Positions 1 through 9,638 of a stretch of 64,000 nt of DNA are shown in pieces (within the stretch, counting starts at the first letter, position 1; each line of letters opens with the position of its first letter). A program made the translations under genes and the position numbers. Under the pieces are notes generated by a model. That model made no database searches, was not told the origin of the DNA, and was given only the letters and a program-made list of their open reading frames with translations. Source of the DNA: Campylobacter concisus (GTDB lineage Bacteria; Campylobacterota; Campylobacteria; Campylobacterales; Campylobacteraceae); contig LVWL01000018.1 in assembly GCA_002092835.1 (NCBI GenBank), positions 62,001-126,000 of the forward strand, in the 5' to 3' direction.

Positions 1-1231
1 TCATCTCGCCACTTTTTACTACGCCAAGATCTTCGCTACCTACTAAAAACTCGAGCCTTTTTGCAAAAATTTCTCTTTTTGGCAAGGCATATTCGTTTAT
101 CGTGTGTTGTGAGTCAGCTATAAATTTTGCCTTTTTGAGCGATTCTTCAAGCTCATTTTTATCTTTAGCGTGATAGATCGCCGTCTCTTTAAATTTAAGC
201 TCATAAATTTGATTTAAGATGCTAATGGCGTCTTTTTCGCCTTTGCCAAGAGTTTTGCTAAATAAAATCACACTCGCACCACTTTCTTGAAGTAATGTAA
301 GAAGATGCGCTTGATTTAACATATGTGGTGCTGATATGAAAAAAGGTAAGACATTTTCAGGTAGGCTTATATTTAGCTCGTCTAAATTTGTTTCATTAGA
401 GATTATTAGTGGAATTTTACCTTTGTAAAGTTTGGCAATAGTAGCAAATGAGTTTTGTGGCATAAGTGTAGAGTCAAGAGATCCGCTAGGGCAGACACTA
501 ATGCAGTTACCACAATTTACACAATCAATCTGTGAGAAAACAAGATGCTTTGTCTCGTCTTCTTTTAAAATGGCAACTGTTGGGCAAACTTCGGCACAAC
601 GCCCGCAAATTTCAGTCCTGCGCTCGTGATACTGGCATATTGACGAGTCGTACTGTGTAAAGCTTTTGTATCTAAATTTTGGGCTTTTTGAATTTAAAAT
701 TTCAAGTACTTTTTCATCTTTAAGCCCTGCTATCTCGTAACAGCCGCTTTGCTTTAGCATATAGTCCCTTGCATTTTCAACCAAGAAAAAGTCGCAATCA
801 ACCTCAAATTCGTCATTTGCTCTAAGCACCAAAACGCTTAGCTCGCCAGCTGCGCCATATATAAATTTAACTTCAAAATGCGTAAGCTCGATCACTTTGT
901 AGCCATTTTCTTTTAGTAAATTTGCTAGCTCTGCTCGGCCTGAGTTGCTTACAATGACGACATTTTTGCCGACCTCTTTTTCGTAATCCACATCCTTTGC
1001 CATGTCAAAGGCGCTCGCTCTTGCCTCGTAGAGTAAAAGGGTATTTTTGGCTTTTTCTAAGACGCTTGCGGTGGTATTTTTAAGGTAGAAATTTATCTCA
1101 GGTGCGATGATGTTTGCTTTTAGCTTTGGAGAGTTTGAGACTAGATAGTCGCCATTTTCGTTGTTGATCTCTATCTGCTCGTTTAGCATCAAAGCATCGT
1201 CAAAATCGTTATAAAAGCCAAATTCTTTCAT
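1..1231 (-). CDS. Fe-S cluster (ferredoxin-like) protein upstream of selA, partial
   Basis: The frame opens at an ATG at 1231 preceded by AGGAGA and stays open to the left edge, so at least 410 residues are present and the C-terminus is missing. Two cysteine clusters are visible around 490-625: C-G-R-C-A-E-V-C-P and C-V-N-C-G-N-C-I-S-V-C-P, the pattern of a 2x[4Fe-4S] ferredoxin domain. The long regions on either side have no motif I recognise. It is divergent from selA. In C. jejuni a ferredoxin-like gene sits at the same place beside selA-selB, and from this I infer an electron-transfer role linked to selenium or formate metabolism; that role is not shown by the sequence. The Fe-S assignment is firm, the function is not. 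Confidence 0.75.
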   Translation of the reverse strand, partial: MKEFGFYNDFDDALMLNEQIEINNENGDYLVSNSPKLKANIIAPEINFYLKNTTASVLEKAKNTLLLYEARASAFDMAKDVDYEKEVGKNVVIVSNSGRAELANLLKENGYKVIELTHFEVKFIYGAAGELSVLVLRANDEFEVDCDFFLVENARDYMLKQSGCYEIAGLKDEKVLEILNSKSPKFRYKSFTQYDSSICQYHERRTEICGRCAEVCPTVAILKEDETKHLVFSQIDCVNCGNCISVCPSGSLDSTLMPQNSFATIAKLYKGKIPLIISNETNLDELNISLPENVLPFFISAPHMLNQAHLLTLLQESGASVILFSKTLGKGEKDAISILNQIYELKFKETAIYHAKDKNELEESLKKAKFIADSQHTINEYALPKREIFAKRLEFLVGSEDLGVVKSGEM

Positions 1232-1326
1232 TGTTTCTCCTATTATCAAAAACGGCCTTATTCTAATATTAATGGGATTAATAGACTCTGAAATTTATAT
1301 CCTCTTTTTTGCTCTAAGTTTTAATT

Positions 1327-1332
1327 TATAAT
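1327..1332 (+). promoter_or_regulatory. Probable -10 box for selA-selB
   Basis: A perfect TATAAT lies 52 bases before the selA start in the 153-base divergent intergenic region. The surroundings are AT-rich with no obvious -35, as is usual for Campylobacter sigma-70 promoters. The ribosome site AGGAG at 1374-1378 follows, six bases before the TTG start. Confidence 0.5.
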
Positions 1333-1384
1333 ATTTTTATGTTAAAATCACGCCTTGGTAAAACTAACTTACTAGGAGCGCAAA

Positions 1385-2710
1385 TTGAACGATTTAAGAA
1401 ATATCCCACAAGTTGATAAGATCATAAAAAACGAAGCATTTTCGGGACTTGATACGAGTTTAGTCACTATGCTTGCAAGGCAAATTTTAGATGAGGTTAG
1501 GGCTAAAATTTTAAATGAAAATGCTAGCTTTAGTGGCGAAGAGATAATAAATTTGATCCTAGATGAGTATGATAAATTTAATGAAGCAAGCCTTCAAAGG
1601 GTGCTAAATTTAACCGGCGTTGCTATACATACAAACCTTGCTAGAAGTGTTATCGATAAAGAAATTTTAAAGCGAGCAATGCCTGTTATCACAGGATATT
1701 CTAACCTAGAGTACAACCTAAAAACAGGCAGCCGAGGCAATAGATATGACTACGTTGGCTCGCTCATCGCAAGAGCCTTTGGTTTTGAAGATGCCATCGT
1801 TGTAAATAACAACGCAAGCGCTGTATTTTTGGTGCTAAACACCTTTGCAAAGGGCAGGGAGGTGGTCGTTAGCAGGGGCGAGCTAGTCGAGATCGGCGGT
1901 AGTTTTAGAGTGCCAGAGGTGATGGCAAACGCAGGCTGCATCCTAAAAGAGGTCGGCACTACAAACAAAACTAGGCTAAAAGACTACGAAGAGGCGATCA
2001 GCGATGAGACGGCGATGCTTGTAAAGGTTCATAGATCAAATTTTGATATCGTTGGCTTTAGCGAAGAGACCACGGCAAATGAGCTTAGCGAGCTAGCAAG
2101 CAGGCAAAATTTGATAGATTATTTTGATCTTGGCAGTGGATTTTACGGAAATTTGCCCTTTAACTTAGACAAAAACGAGCCAGATCTAAAAAATTTAAAA
2201 GATATTTCGCTAGTTAGCTTTAGCGGTGATAAGCTGCTTGGCGCGGTGCAGTGTGGCATAATAGTCGGCAAAAAAGAGCTCATCGCAAAGCTTAGAAAAA
2301 ACCAGCTTTTAAGGATGCTTCGCGTCGATAAAGTGATCATCTCGCTTTTGGCTGAGAGCATGAAAGCTTATCTAAACAAAGAATTTGAGCTAATCACAAC
2401 GCAAAAGTTGCTTCATAAAAGTGTAAAAGAGCTTGAAGGCTTAGCAAATTTTATAAATAAAAATTTAAAAAATCCGCTTGAGATAGTGCGAACTTCGACC
2501 TTTGTAGGGGGTGGTGCTATGCCAAATAAAAAGATCCCAAGCGTGGCGCTTGCATTTAGTGGCGAGGCAAATTTAAACGAGCTAAAATTTAGGCAGAAAA
2601 AGGTGATCGGACGCATAGAAAATGACAAATTTATGCTCGATCTTAGATCGCTTTTAGATGAGGACGTAGAAGTGCTAATAAAAATAATAAATGAAACGGA
2701 AGAAAAATGA
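1385..2710 (+). CDS. selA: L-seryl-tRNA(Sec) selenium transferase
   Basis: SelA is a PLP-dependent enzyme that converts seryl-tRNA(Sec) to selenocysteyl-tRNA(Sec) using selenophosphate, in the cytoplasm. The 441-residue protein has the usual family length. The PLP lysine is in S-G-D-K-L-L-G (Lys about 283), and the N-terminal region around L-N-L-T-G-V-A-I-H-T-N-L fits SelA. The start is TTG, chosen because AGGAG lies six bases upstream and no better in-frame ATG is near. The stop overlaps the selB start by four bases (ATGA), so the two are translationally coupled. A selenoprotein gene (fdhA) lies 3 kb downstream. Confidence 0.95.
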   Translation: MNDLRNIPQVDKIIKNEAFSGLDTSLVTMLARQILDEVRAKILNENASFSGEEIINLILDEYDKFNEASLQRVLNLTGVAIHTNLARSVIDKEILKRAMPVITGYSNLEYNLKTGSRGNRYDYVGSLIARAFGFEDAIVVNNNASAVFLVLNTFAKGREVVVSRGELVEIGGSFRVPEVMANAGCILKEVGTTNKTRLKDYEEAISDETAMLVKVHRSNFDIVGFSEETTANELSELASRQNLIDYFDLGSGFYGNLPFNLDKNEPDLKNLKDISLVSFSGDKLLGAVQCGIIVGKKELIAKLRKNQLLRMLRVDKVIISLLAESMKAYLNKEFELITTQKLLHKSVKELEGLANFINKNLKNPLEIVRTSTFVGGGAMPNKKIPSVALAFSGEANLNELKFRQKKVIGRIENDKFMLDLRSLLDEDVEVLIKIINETEEK

Positions 2711-4527
2711 GTTTAATAATAGGAACAGCAGGGCATATCGACCACGGAAAAACCGCGCTTATAAAGGAGCTAAACGGCTTTGAAGGGGACAATCTTGAAG
2801 AGGAGAAAAAGCGTGGTATAACGATCGATCTAAGCTTTTCAAATTTAAGCAAAAACAGCGAAAATATCGCATTTATAGACGTGCCAGGGCATGAAAATCT
2901 CATAAAAACGATGATAAGTGGTGCGTACGGCTTTGACGCGTGCTTGTTTGTGGTGGCGGCAAATGACGGGCTTATGCCCCAAAGTTTGGAGCACCTTGAA
3001 ATTTTAAATATTCTTGGCGTGAAATCTGTGATCGTGGCGCTTACAAAGTGTGATTTGGTTGATGAAGCTACCATAAATTTAAGAAAAAAAGAGATAAGAG
3101 ATGAAATTTCTAAATTTAAAAATCTGCAAATTTTAGAAATTTTCGCCGTTAGTATAAAGGATAAGGCAAGCACCGATGAGCTTAGAAACTATCTCTTTAC
3201 ACTAAGAGCCAAAAAGCGCGATGAGGACGGCGTTTTTAGATACTACATCGATAGGGTCTTTAGCCTAAAAGGTATCGGTAACGTCGTAACTGGCACCGTC
3301 ATAGAGGGAAGTGTCAATAAAAATGAGAAGCTTTTTAACTACGACGCTGGCAAAGAGGTGCTAGTAAGAAGCGTGCAAAGCCACGATGAATTCGTAGAGC
3401 GAGCAGGTGTTAGCAGCCGTGTGGCGCTAAATTTGACTGGTGTGGAGCTTAGCGAGCTAAAAAAGGGGCAGCTACTTAGCAAAAAAGGCTTTTTTAGGGG
3501 ATTTAGAGAGGTTGATGCGGTAGTAACTGCAAAAAATTTGATCCACTCCCAAAGCGTGACCTTTTGTGTGGGCGCTAAAAACGTGCCAGCAAAGGTGCTA
3601 ATCCTTAGCCAAAAAGATGATAGCTACTTTGTGAGCTTTAAATTTCAAAGCGATATGTTTTTGAAATTTGACGAGGCCTTTGTTCTTATCTCAGACGCGC
3701 GTGTGATAGGCGGTGGTAGAGTGCTAAACCCAGTACTTGAGCCACTAAAAAAGGCTGGCAAAATTCTCTTTTTAGCCTCGCTTTTAAGGCGTGATTTTGT
3801 TGAAGCCTTTTCTATACTTAAAGAAGCCCACAAAAATGGCTTTGGCATTATCTCTTCTTATCAAAGATTTGGTCTAAGTCACGAAGAGGCTGTGGCAGTT
3901 GCTAAAAAAGTCTCAAACGTCTTTGTCGATGAAAAGGCTTTAAATATCTACGATCTAAGTGCGGTTGAGCGGATAAAATCTGTGGTTAAATTTATGATAG
4001 AGAAAAATGAATTTGCCGTTTTCTCAGCTCAAAGTATAAGCCTAAAGCTTGCTTGGGCTAGTCAAAATTTGGCTCAAAAAGCACTTGATGAGCTTGAAAG
4101 TATAAACTTAATCTCTAAAAATGATGGCGTCTATACAAAAAAAGGCGTTGATATAAGCAAACTAAAAGTAAGGCTTGAAGAGAAAATTTATGAAATTTTA
4201 GAAAGCGGAAAGCTAGCTCCAACAGCACCTTATAATATATATGATGAGCTGGAAATAGATAGGTTAAGTGGTGATAATGCCCTTAAAAAGCTAACTGCAA
4301 TGGGCAGAGTTGTAAGGCTGGAGCATAATCTTTTTATCACTAGAAATTCGCTAAAAATGGCACTTGATAAACTAAGAGAGATCATCAAAAATCAAGGCTT
4401 TGTAAATGTCACAAACGCCAAGGATGCACTAAATTTAAGTAGAAAATATGTAATCGCTTATCTTGAGCAGCTCGATCTTGAGAGTGACATAATGAAGCAA
4501 GGAAATGATAGAGTCTTTCGTGGTTAG
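2707..4527 (+). CDS. selB: Selenocysteine-specific elongation factor SelB
   Basis: SelB delivers selenocysteyl-tRNA(Sec) to UGA codons followed by a SECIS hairpin. The 606-residue protein begins with an EF-Tu-like GTPase domain: G-H-I-D-H-G-K-T at residues 9-16, D-V-P-G-H-E-N near 58, and T-K-C-D further on. Beta-barrel domains follow, and the C-terminal third (about 370-606) fits the winged-helix repeats that bind the SECIS. It overlaps selA by four bases. The fdhA gene in this window is a direct candidate target. Confidence 0.95.
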   Translation: MSLIIGTAGHIDHGKTALIKELNGFEGDNLEEEKKRGITIDLSFSNLSKNSENIAFIDVPGHENLIKTMISGAYGFDACLFVVAANDGLMPQSLEHLEILNILGVKSVIVALTKCDLVDEATINLRKKEIRDEISKFKNLQILEIFAVSIKDKASTDELRNYLFTLRAKKRDEDGVFRYYIDRVFSLKGIGNVVTGTVIEGSVNKNEKLFNYDAGKEVLVRSVQSHDEFVERAGVSSRVALNLTGVELSELKKGQLLSKKGFFRGFREVDAVVTAKNLIHSQSVTFCVGAKNVPAKVLILSQKDDSYFVSFKFQSDMFLKFDEAFVLISDARVIGGGRVLNPVLEPLKKAGKILFLASLLRRDFVEAFSILKEAHKNGFGIISSYQRFGLSHEEAVAVAKKVSNVFVDEKALNIYDLSAVERIKSVVKFMIEKNEFAVFSAQSISLKLAWASQNLAQKALDELESINLISKNDGVYTKKGVDISKLKVRLEEKIYEILESGKLAPTAPYNIYDELEIDRLSGDNALKKLTAMGRVVRLEHNLFITRNSLKMALDKLREIIKNQGFVNVTNAKDALNLSRKYVIAYLEQLDLESDIMKQGNDRVFRG

Positions 4528-4580
4528 TATTCATTTACAAAAAGTAAATATAATCCGCCAAATTTTTAAAAAGGAAAAAA

Positions 4581-5321
4581 ATGAAAAAAGTGGTTTTGGC
4601 CTCAATAATAGTGGCAACTAGCCTAATGGCAGCTAGCAATAAGCAAATAGAAGATTTTTACTCAGAAGTTTTTAAAAATCAAAATATCGATGGTGTTAAT
4701 GTAAAAGTCGTAGAGCGCACTAAAATTTTAGATGATATAGAAAAAGTAAGCTTAAAATTTAGCAAAGGGGATATGTCTCAAGAAGATGTGACTTTTGTTA
4801 AGGGCGATCTTATGTTTCCTGATGTTGTAAATTTAAAGGAGCAAAAGTCTTATTTGGCTGAAGAAAAAAAGGTAATCGCAGAAAAAGCAGCACTTGATTT
4901 AGTAAAATCACTAGCTAAAATTTATAAAAATGAAGACAAGGTAAATGTTATAACTCTCGGCAATGATAGCAAAAAGCCAACTCTTATCATGTTTTCAGAT
5001 CCTGAATGCCCATATTGTAGAGCCGAGCTAGCAAAGATTGAAACGACATTAAAAGACAATAACGTTGAAATCATCCTAACTCCAGTGCATGAACTATCGT
5101 CTTTGCAAAAAAGTGCTTTGATCTATAAAGATATAAAAAATGCAAAAAGTGATAGCGATAAGGTTAAAATTTTAAGAAAGTATTTCTCTGAAGATTATAA
5201 TGTAGATGAAAAAAATGTTAGCAAAGAAGAGAGCGACAAGATCGATACTTTACGTAAAAAATATTTCTCAGCTGGCGTTAGATCAGTACCATTTATCATA
5301 AACAAAAGTGATCTAAAATAA
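4581..5321 (+). CDS. DsbC/DsbG-like periplasmic thiol-disulfide protein
   Basis: The 246-residue protein has an N-terminal signal peptide (basic M-K-K-V, hydrophobic stretch, A-S-N after about residue 19). Its C-terminal half is thioredoxin-like with the redox motif C-P-Y-C in D-P-E-C-P-Y-C-R and a cis-Pro context S-V-P-F near residue 235. The arrangement, an N-terminal dimerisation-like region followed by thioredoxin, is that of DsbC-type disulfide isomerases. A gene of this type follows selB in C. jejuni too. It starts at ATG with AAAAGGAAAAA upstream and ends just before a strong terminator, so it closes the selAB unit. Its substrates are unknown; it might serve cysteine-rich periplasmic proteins. 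Confidence 0.8.
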   Translation: MKKVVLASIIVATSLMAASNKQIEDFYSEVFKNQNIDGVNVKVVERTKILDDIEKVSLKFSKGDMSQEDVTFVKGDLMFPDVVNLKEQKSYLAEEKKVIAEKAALDLVKSLAKIYKNEDKVNVITLGNDSKKPTLIMFSDPECPYCRAELAKIETTLKDNNVEIILTPVHELSSLQKSALIYKDIKNAKSDSDKVKILRKYFSEDYNVDEKNVSKEESDKIDTLRKKYFSAGVRSVPFIINKSDLK

Positions 5322-5325
5322 TCTT

Positions 5326-5358
5326 TTCTAGGGAACTCTCCCTAGAATTTCTTCTTTT
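5326..5358 (+). terminator. Rho-independent terminator after the DsbC-like gene
   Basis: A 9-bp inverted repeat (TTCTAGGGA / TCCCTAGAA, arms 5326-5334 and 5339-5347) with loop ACTC is followed by a T-rich tail. It starts five bases after the stop codon and separates the selAB unit from the fdh operon. The following stretch to 5605 is very AT-rich and must hold the fdh promoter, but I cannot place it with certainty. Confidence 0.8.
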
Positions 5359-5605
5359 AATAAAAATTCTTAAATTTTAAAATACATTTAACTATATTTT
5401 TAATAAATACTTAATAAATATAACTAATATTATATATTTACTTTTATTATTTTATAAATATGCTAAATTCACACAGTTTAATTCTAGCTCTAAAAGCCCT
5501 GAAATAGACTGTTTGCAATATTTTAGTATCTCTAAATATGCAAATTTTACATATTATGGAACCAAATTTCTCAAATTTTTAAGATTTGAGGGGCAAGGAG
5601 AAAAA

Positions 5606-5812
5606 ATGCAAGGATCAAGAAGAGATTTTTTAAAGAAATCTCTAAAAGTTGGTACTGCTGGCGGAATACTCGCAGTTTCTGCAATAGCAAAAACAACTAG
5701 TGATGACTTAGCTCCTGATGGCAATGGCGTCGTCGTTGGCAAGTCAAACAAAAAAGAGGTGCTTTATAAAAAAAGCAAGAACTGGGAAACCTACTATAAA
5801 ATCGCATACTAA
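5606..5812 (+). CDS. Small Tat-signal protein of the formate dehydrogenase operon
   Basis: The 68-residue protein starts at ATG 5606, chosen because AAGGAG lies just upstream; an upstream in-frame start at 5513 would put 31 extra residues before the signal. It opens with a twin-arginine motif, S-R-R-D-F-L-K-K, and a hydrophobic segment, followed by a short polar tail ending in tyrosine- and lysine-rich residues. Small proteins of this type precede fdhA in epsilonproteobacteria. It is 11 bases from fdhA, so it is probably an accessory or structural subunit of the periplasmic enzyme; the precise role is not visible here. Confidence 0.8.
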   Translation: MQGSRRDFLKKSLKVGTAGGILAVSAIAKTTSDDLAPDGNGVVVGKSNKKEVLYKKSKNWETYYKIAY

Positions 5813-5823
5813 GGGAGAAAACC

Positions 5824-8799
5824 ATGAGTGATGCACGTATAGGAAGACGTTCATTTTTAAAGCTAGCCGCACTTGGTGCTGGAAGCACAATGGCTTTCGG
5901 AGAAAATGAAACGATAAGAAAAGCAAGTGATGAGGAGATAAAAAATCCTTTCCCTGGCTCAAAAAAGGTTAGAACGATTTGTTCTATTTGCTCAGCAGGC
6001 TGTGGTATCGAGGCTGAGGTAAAAGATGGTGTTTGGGTTCGTCAAGATATGGCGATGCATCATCCGATATCTCAGGGCTCACACTGCTCAAAAGGTATCG
6101 ATCAGATCGATCTTACACACAGTAAACAACGCATCAAATATCCTATGAAAAAAGTTGATGGTAAATGGCAAAGAATTTCATGGGATCAAGCTGTAAATGA
6201 GATCGGCGATAAGATGCTTCAGATCCGCAAAGAAGATGGCCCTGATAGTGTTGTTTTCTTAGGATCAGCTAAATTTAACAACGAACAGTCTTATTACTTT
6301 AGAAAATTTTGTGCATTTTGGGGTACAAACAGTAACGATCACGTAGCAAGAATTTGACATAGCGCAACAGTCGCCGGTGTGGCGAATACTTGGGGTTATG
6401 GCGCGATGACAAACCACTTTGGAGATATGGCTGCAAACTCAAAATGTATATTTATCATTGGAGCGAACCCAGCTGTAGCGAACCCAGTTGGTGGCATGAA
6501 GCACACTTTACAAGCAAAAGATAGAAACAATGCAAAAGTAATTGTAGCTGATCCAAATTTTACAAAGACAGCTGCACATGCTGATCTTTATTTGAGACAA
6601 AGATCAGGAACTGATATTGCGCTTGTTTATGGTCTTATTCATATCATTCTTAAAAATGGTTGGGAAGATAAAGAATTTATAGAAAATAGGACTTACGGTA
6701 TTGATGAGATAAGAAAAGAGGCTGAGCACTGGACACCAGAGGTTACATCTGATGTTACTGGAGTACCAGTTGATAAGCTACTAAAAGCTGCAGACATTCT
6801 AGCTCACACAAAACCAGGTACTGTTGTTTGGGCACTTGGCATCACTCAACACTCAGTTGGTACATCAAATACAAGAATTTTACCTATCCTTCAACTAATT
6901 CTAGGAAATATGGGTAAAGCAGGCGGCGGCTGTAATATCATTCGTGGTCACGACAATGTTCAAGGCTCAACTGATATGTGTAACCTTTCAGATAGCTTGC
7001 CAATGTATTATGGCTTAACTGATGCAGCATGGAAATATTATTGCAAAGGCTGGGGCGTTGATTATGATGAATTTATTAAACGCTTTGCGGTCTCAACAAA
7101 AGAGCCAAAACAAGGCGGCACTCCTGTTAAAAACACAGTCTTTGAAGAGTATTATTACCACGATCCTAAACATCCAGAAGATAGGAACTGGAGAAACGAA
7201 AAAGGCTGGTCACTTTCAAAATGGTGGCAAGGCGTCTTAAAAGAGGAAAATACATTTAGCAGTGGTGCATTAAGAGTTCTTTGGGTTCAAGGAACTGGTC
7301 TAACATCTATGGCGCACTTGGCTAAAATTCAAGAAGCAGCTTCAAAACTAGATATGATCGTTGTAGCTGAGCCATTTGTAAATGAAATTTCTATCCTTTC
7401 AGACAGAAAAGATGGCGTTTATATCTTGCCAGTAGCGACTGCATTTGAAAATGAAGGTCACTTAAGTGCTACAAACCGCTCAGGACAATGGAGAACAAAA
7501 GTCGTTGATCCACTTTATGAGAGCAAGGGCGATCACGAAGTAATGTTCTTATTTGCTAAGAAATTTGGCTTTTACGATGAATACGTAAGAGGCATGAAAA
7601 TGGGTATCGTAGATCATGAAATAAAACAAGTAAAAGATGATTTTGTATGGCCTGATGATGCGACAAATGAGATAGCAAGAATTGGAAATTCTATAGGTTA
7701 TGGTGGTAGAACAGCCGAGATGTTCAGACGCCATCAAGCAAACTGGGATAAATTTGACCCAGATACACTAATAGGTATTGGTGGTGAAGTTAAAGGCGAA
7801 TACTACGGTAAACCATGGCCAGCATGGGATGAAAAACACCCTGGAACACCAATACTATATGATATGAGCAAACCTTATGTTGAAGGTGGTTCAGGCTTTA
7901 GAAATCGCTTTGGACTCGAACATAATGGCGTTAGTCAGCTAGCTAGCGAAGAGACAACACTTGTTGGCTCAGCTATAAAAGGTGGCTATCCACAAATCAC
8001 AAAAGATAATATAGAAAAAGTCTTAGGCATAACTCTAACTGAAGAAGAGAAAGCTAAGATGGGACCAAGCTGGAGCATGGATTATAGTGGTATTATCTTT
8101 AAAAAATGCCGTGAAAAAGGTGTTGTGCCTTATGGTAATGCAAGGGCAAGAGCTATCGTTTGGGAATTTCTCGATCCTATTCCAAAACATAGAGAGCCAA
8201 TCCACTCACCACGCTGGGATCTTGTTCAAAAGTATCCAACATTTGAAGATCAGGCTAGAAATTTCCGTGTTGCTACTAAATATAAGTCAGAGCAACAAGC
8301 AAAAGACTGGTCAAAAGAGTTCCCTATCGTGTTTAGTACGCAACGCGTCGTAAACCTAAGTGGTGCTGGTATGATCGAAAGAACAAGTAAATATCTATCA
8401 GCTATTACACCTGAGATGTTTGCTAACGTTCACCCTGAGCTTGCTCTAAAACACGGCATAAAAGACCGCGACATGATGTGGATCCACAGTCCACAAGGCA
8501 CGAAGATAAAAGTGAGATGTTATCACAGCTATATGGTAACTCCAGATAGAATTTGTATGCCTTACAACTTTGCTGGTGTTATGCAAGGTGTTGATCTTTC
8601 AGATCGCTATCCAGAGGGCACTAAGCCTTATGTTATCGGCGAGAGCTCCAATACGATTACAAACTACGGATTTGACCCAGTTACTCAAATTTCAGAGTTT
8701 AACGCAGGTCTTTGTCGTATAGAAAAAGCTGAGGAAAATACATTTAAAACATCGTTTTTCCATGAATATGGCGAGAGAGACGCCATGGGTAAAGAGTAA
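5824..8799 (+). CDS. fdhA: Formate dehydrogenase catalytic subunit, selenocysteine-containing
   Basis: The gene must be read through a UGA at 6355-6357 (Sec, residue 178), giving 991 residues. Reading straight through keeps frame and places the codon in R-I-U-H-S-A-T-V, the context of Sec in molybdopterin/tungstopterin formate dehydrogenases. The N-terminus has a Tat signal (G-R-R-S-F-L-K-L) and then the [4Fe-4S] motif C-S-I-C-S-A-G-C with the fourth cysteine in G-S-H-C-S-K-G. The C-terminal region fits the molydopterin dinucleotide-binding domain. The enzyme oxidises formate on the periplasmic side and passes electrons to FdhB. Standard gene calling would split it into two ORFs (5824-6357 and 6379-8799). 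A ribosome site AGGGAGAAAACC precedes the start. Confidence 0.95.
6355..6385 (+). promoter_or_regulatory. Selenocysteine UGA codon with SECIS-like hairpin
   Basis: The in-frame TGA (6355-6357) is followed 13 bases later by a 5-bp stem, TCGCC (6371-6375) and GGCGA (6381-6385), with loop GGTGT. Bacterial SECIS elements lie immediately 3' of the UGA with an apical loop containing G and U that SelB contacts; this one fits in position and loop composition. The hairpin also codes for protein. selB lies in the same window. Confidence 0.85.
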
Positions 8800-8810
8800 G
8801 GAGGAATAAA

Positions 8811-9362
8811 ATGGCAAGAATGAAATTTTTCGTAGATACTAATAGATGCATTAGTTGTTATGGTTGCCAAGTTGCTTGCTCTTCTGCTCATGAACTTCCA
8901 GTGGGAATTTATAGAAGGAAGGTCATTACGCTTCACGATGGTATCGAAGGTAAAGAGGTTTCAACTACCATTGCATGCCAACACTGTACTGATGCACCTT
9001 GTGAGCAAGTTTGCCCGGTTGATTGTTTCTACATTAGAGCTGATGGCATCGTGCTTCATGATAAAAATATATGCATAGGCTGTGGTTACTGCTTATATGC
9101 TTGTCCGTTTGGTGCACCACAGTTCCCTAAAGATGGAGCATTTGGTGTAAAGGGCGTTATGGATAAATGTACAATGTGTGCAGGCGGTCCAGAGCCAACA
9201 AACTCACACGAGGAGAGAGAGCTTTACGGTCAAAATAGAATGGCTGAAGGAAAAGTGCCTATGTGTGCGGCTGTTTGTGCTACAAATGCACTTTTAGTTG
9301 GAGATGCGGCTGAAGTATCAAATGTATATCGCAAACGCGTTATGCTAAGAAATACTGGCTAA
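8811..9362 (+). CDS. fdhB: Formate dehydrogenase iron-sulfur subunit
   Basis: The 183-residue ferredoxin-type subunit carries four cysteine clusters, among them C-I-S-C-Y-G-C-Q-V-A-C, C-Q-H-C-T-D-A-P-C, C-I-G-C-G-Y-C-L-Y-A-C-P and C-T-M-C-A, enough for four [4Fe-4S] centres. It relays electrons from FdhA towards the membrane. A strong ribosome site (AAGGAGGAATAAA) precedes ATG 8811, 11 bases after fdhA. There is no signal peptide; such subunits are exported with the Tat-bearing partner. It is followed directly by a terminator: the usual cytochrome b subunit gene (fdhC) does not follow. Confidence 0.93.
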   Translation: MARMKFFVDTNRCISCYGCQVACSSAHELPVGIYRRKVITLHDGIEGKEVSTTIACQHCTDAPCEQVCPVDCFYIRADGIVLHDKNICIGCGYCLYACPFGAPQFPKDGAFGVKGVMDKCTMCAGGPEPTNSHEERELYGQNRMAEGKVPMCAAVCATNALLVGDAAEVSNVYRKRVMLRNTG

Positions 9363-9374
9363 ATGCCTAACAAG

Positions 9375-9396
9375 AAGGAGAGCATTTGCTCTCCTT
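9375..9396 (+). terminator. Rho-independent terminator after fdhB
   Basis: The perfect inverted repeat AAGGAGAGCA / TGCTCTCCTT (9375-9384 and 9387-9396) is followed by TTTAAATTTT. It ends the fdh operon. The AT-rich stretch from 9397 to 9638 holds no gene and carries the promoter of the iron-uptake operon. Confidence 0.85.
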
Positions 9397-9557
9397 TAAA
9401 TTTTAGAATCTAAACTTAAAACCTTTTTATTTTTTATAAGACTACTATTCTTATATTCAAAAGATAAATTTTAAATTTACATTAGAAAATTTCTAAAATC
9501 ATTTAAAATTGGCTATTTGAAGACAAATTTCTTTTTATTATCTCAATTTACTCTATT

Positions 9558-9602
9558 TTATGATAATCGTTTTTATTTTAATCAAAGTAAAGCCTTGATA
9601 AT
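9558..9602 (+). promoter_or_regulatory. Possible Fur-box-like operator and -10 box for the iron-uptake operon
   Basis: TTATGATAATCG (9558-9569) resembles half of a Fur box (GATAAT type) and is followed by an imperfect T-rich second half. GATAAT at 9597-9602 could be a -10 box 37 bases before the ATG. P19-type operons are iron/Fur-regulated in C. jejuni, so Fur control is expected, but the match here is weak. Confidence 0.35.
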
Positions 9603-9638
9603 ATTCACTTCAAAAAAATCTCACAGGTGGTTTATTTA

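Noticed and set aside
432-629. A 65-codon plus-strand ORF over the ferredoxin-like gene
   Set aside because: It is the antisense shadow of the cysteine-rich minus-strand gene and has no ribosome site.
2643-3173. Minus-strand ORF of 176 codons over selB
   Set aside because: Antisense shadow of the GTPase domain.
5513-5605. Upstream extension of the small Tat protein from 5513
   Set aside because: It places 31 residues before the twin-arginine motif and lacks a ribosome site, while ATG 5606 has AAGGAG.
6379-8799. A separate 806-codon gene starting at GTG 6379
   Set aside because: It is the part of fdhA after the selenocysteine UGA; reading through gives one continuous protein.
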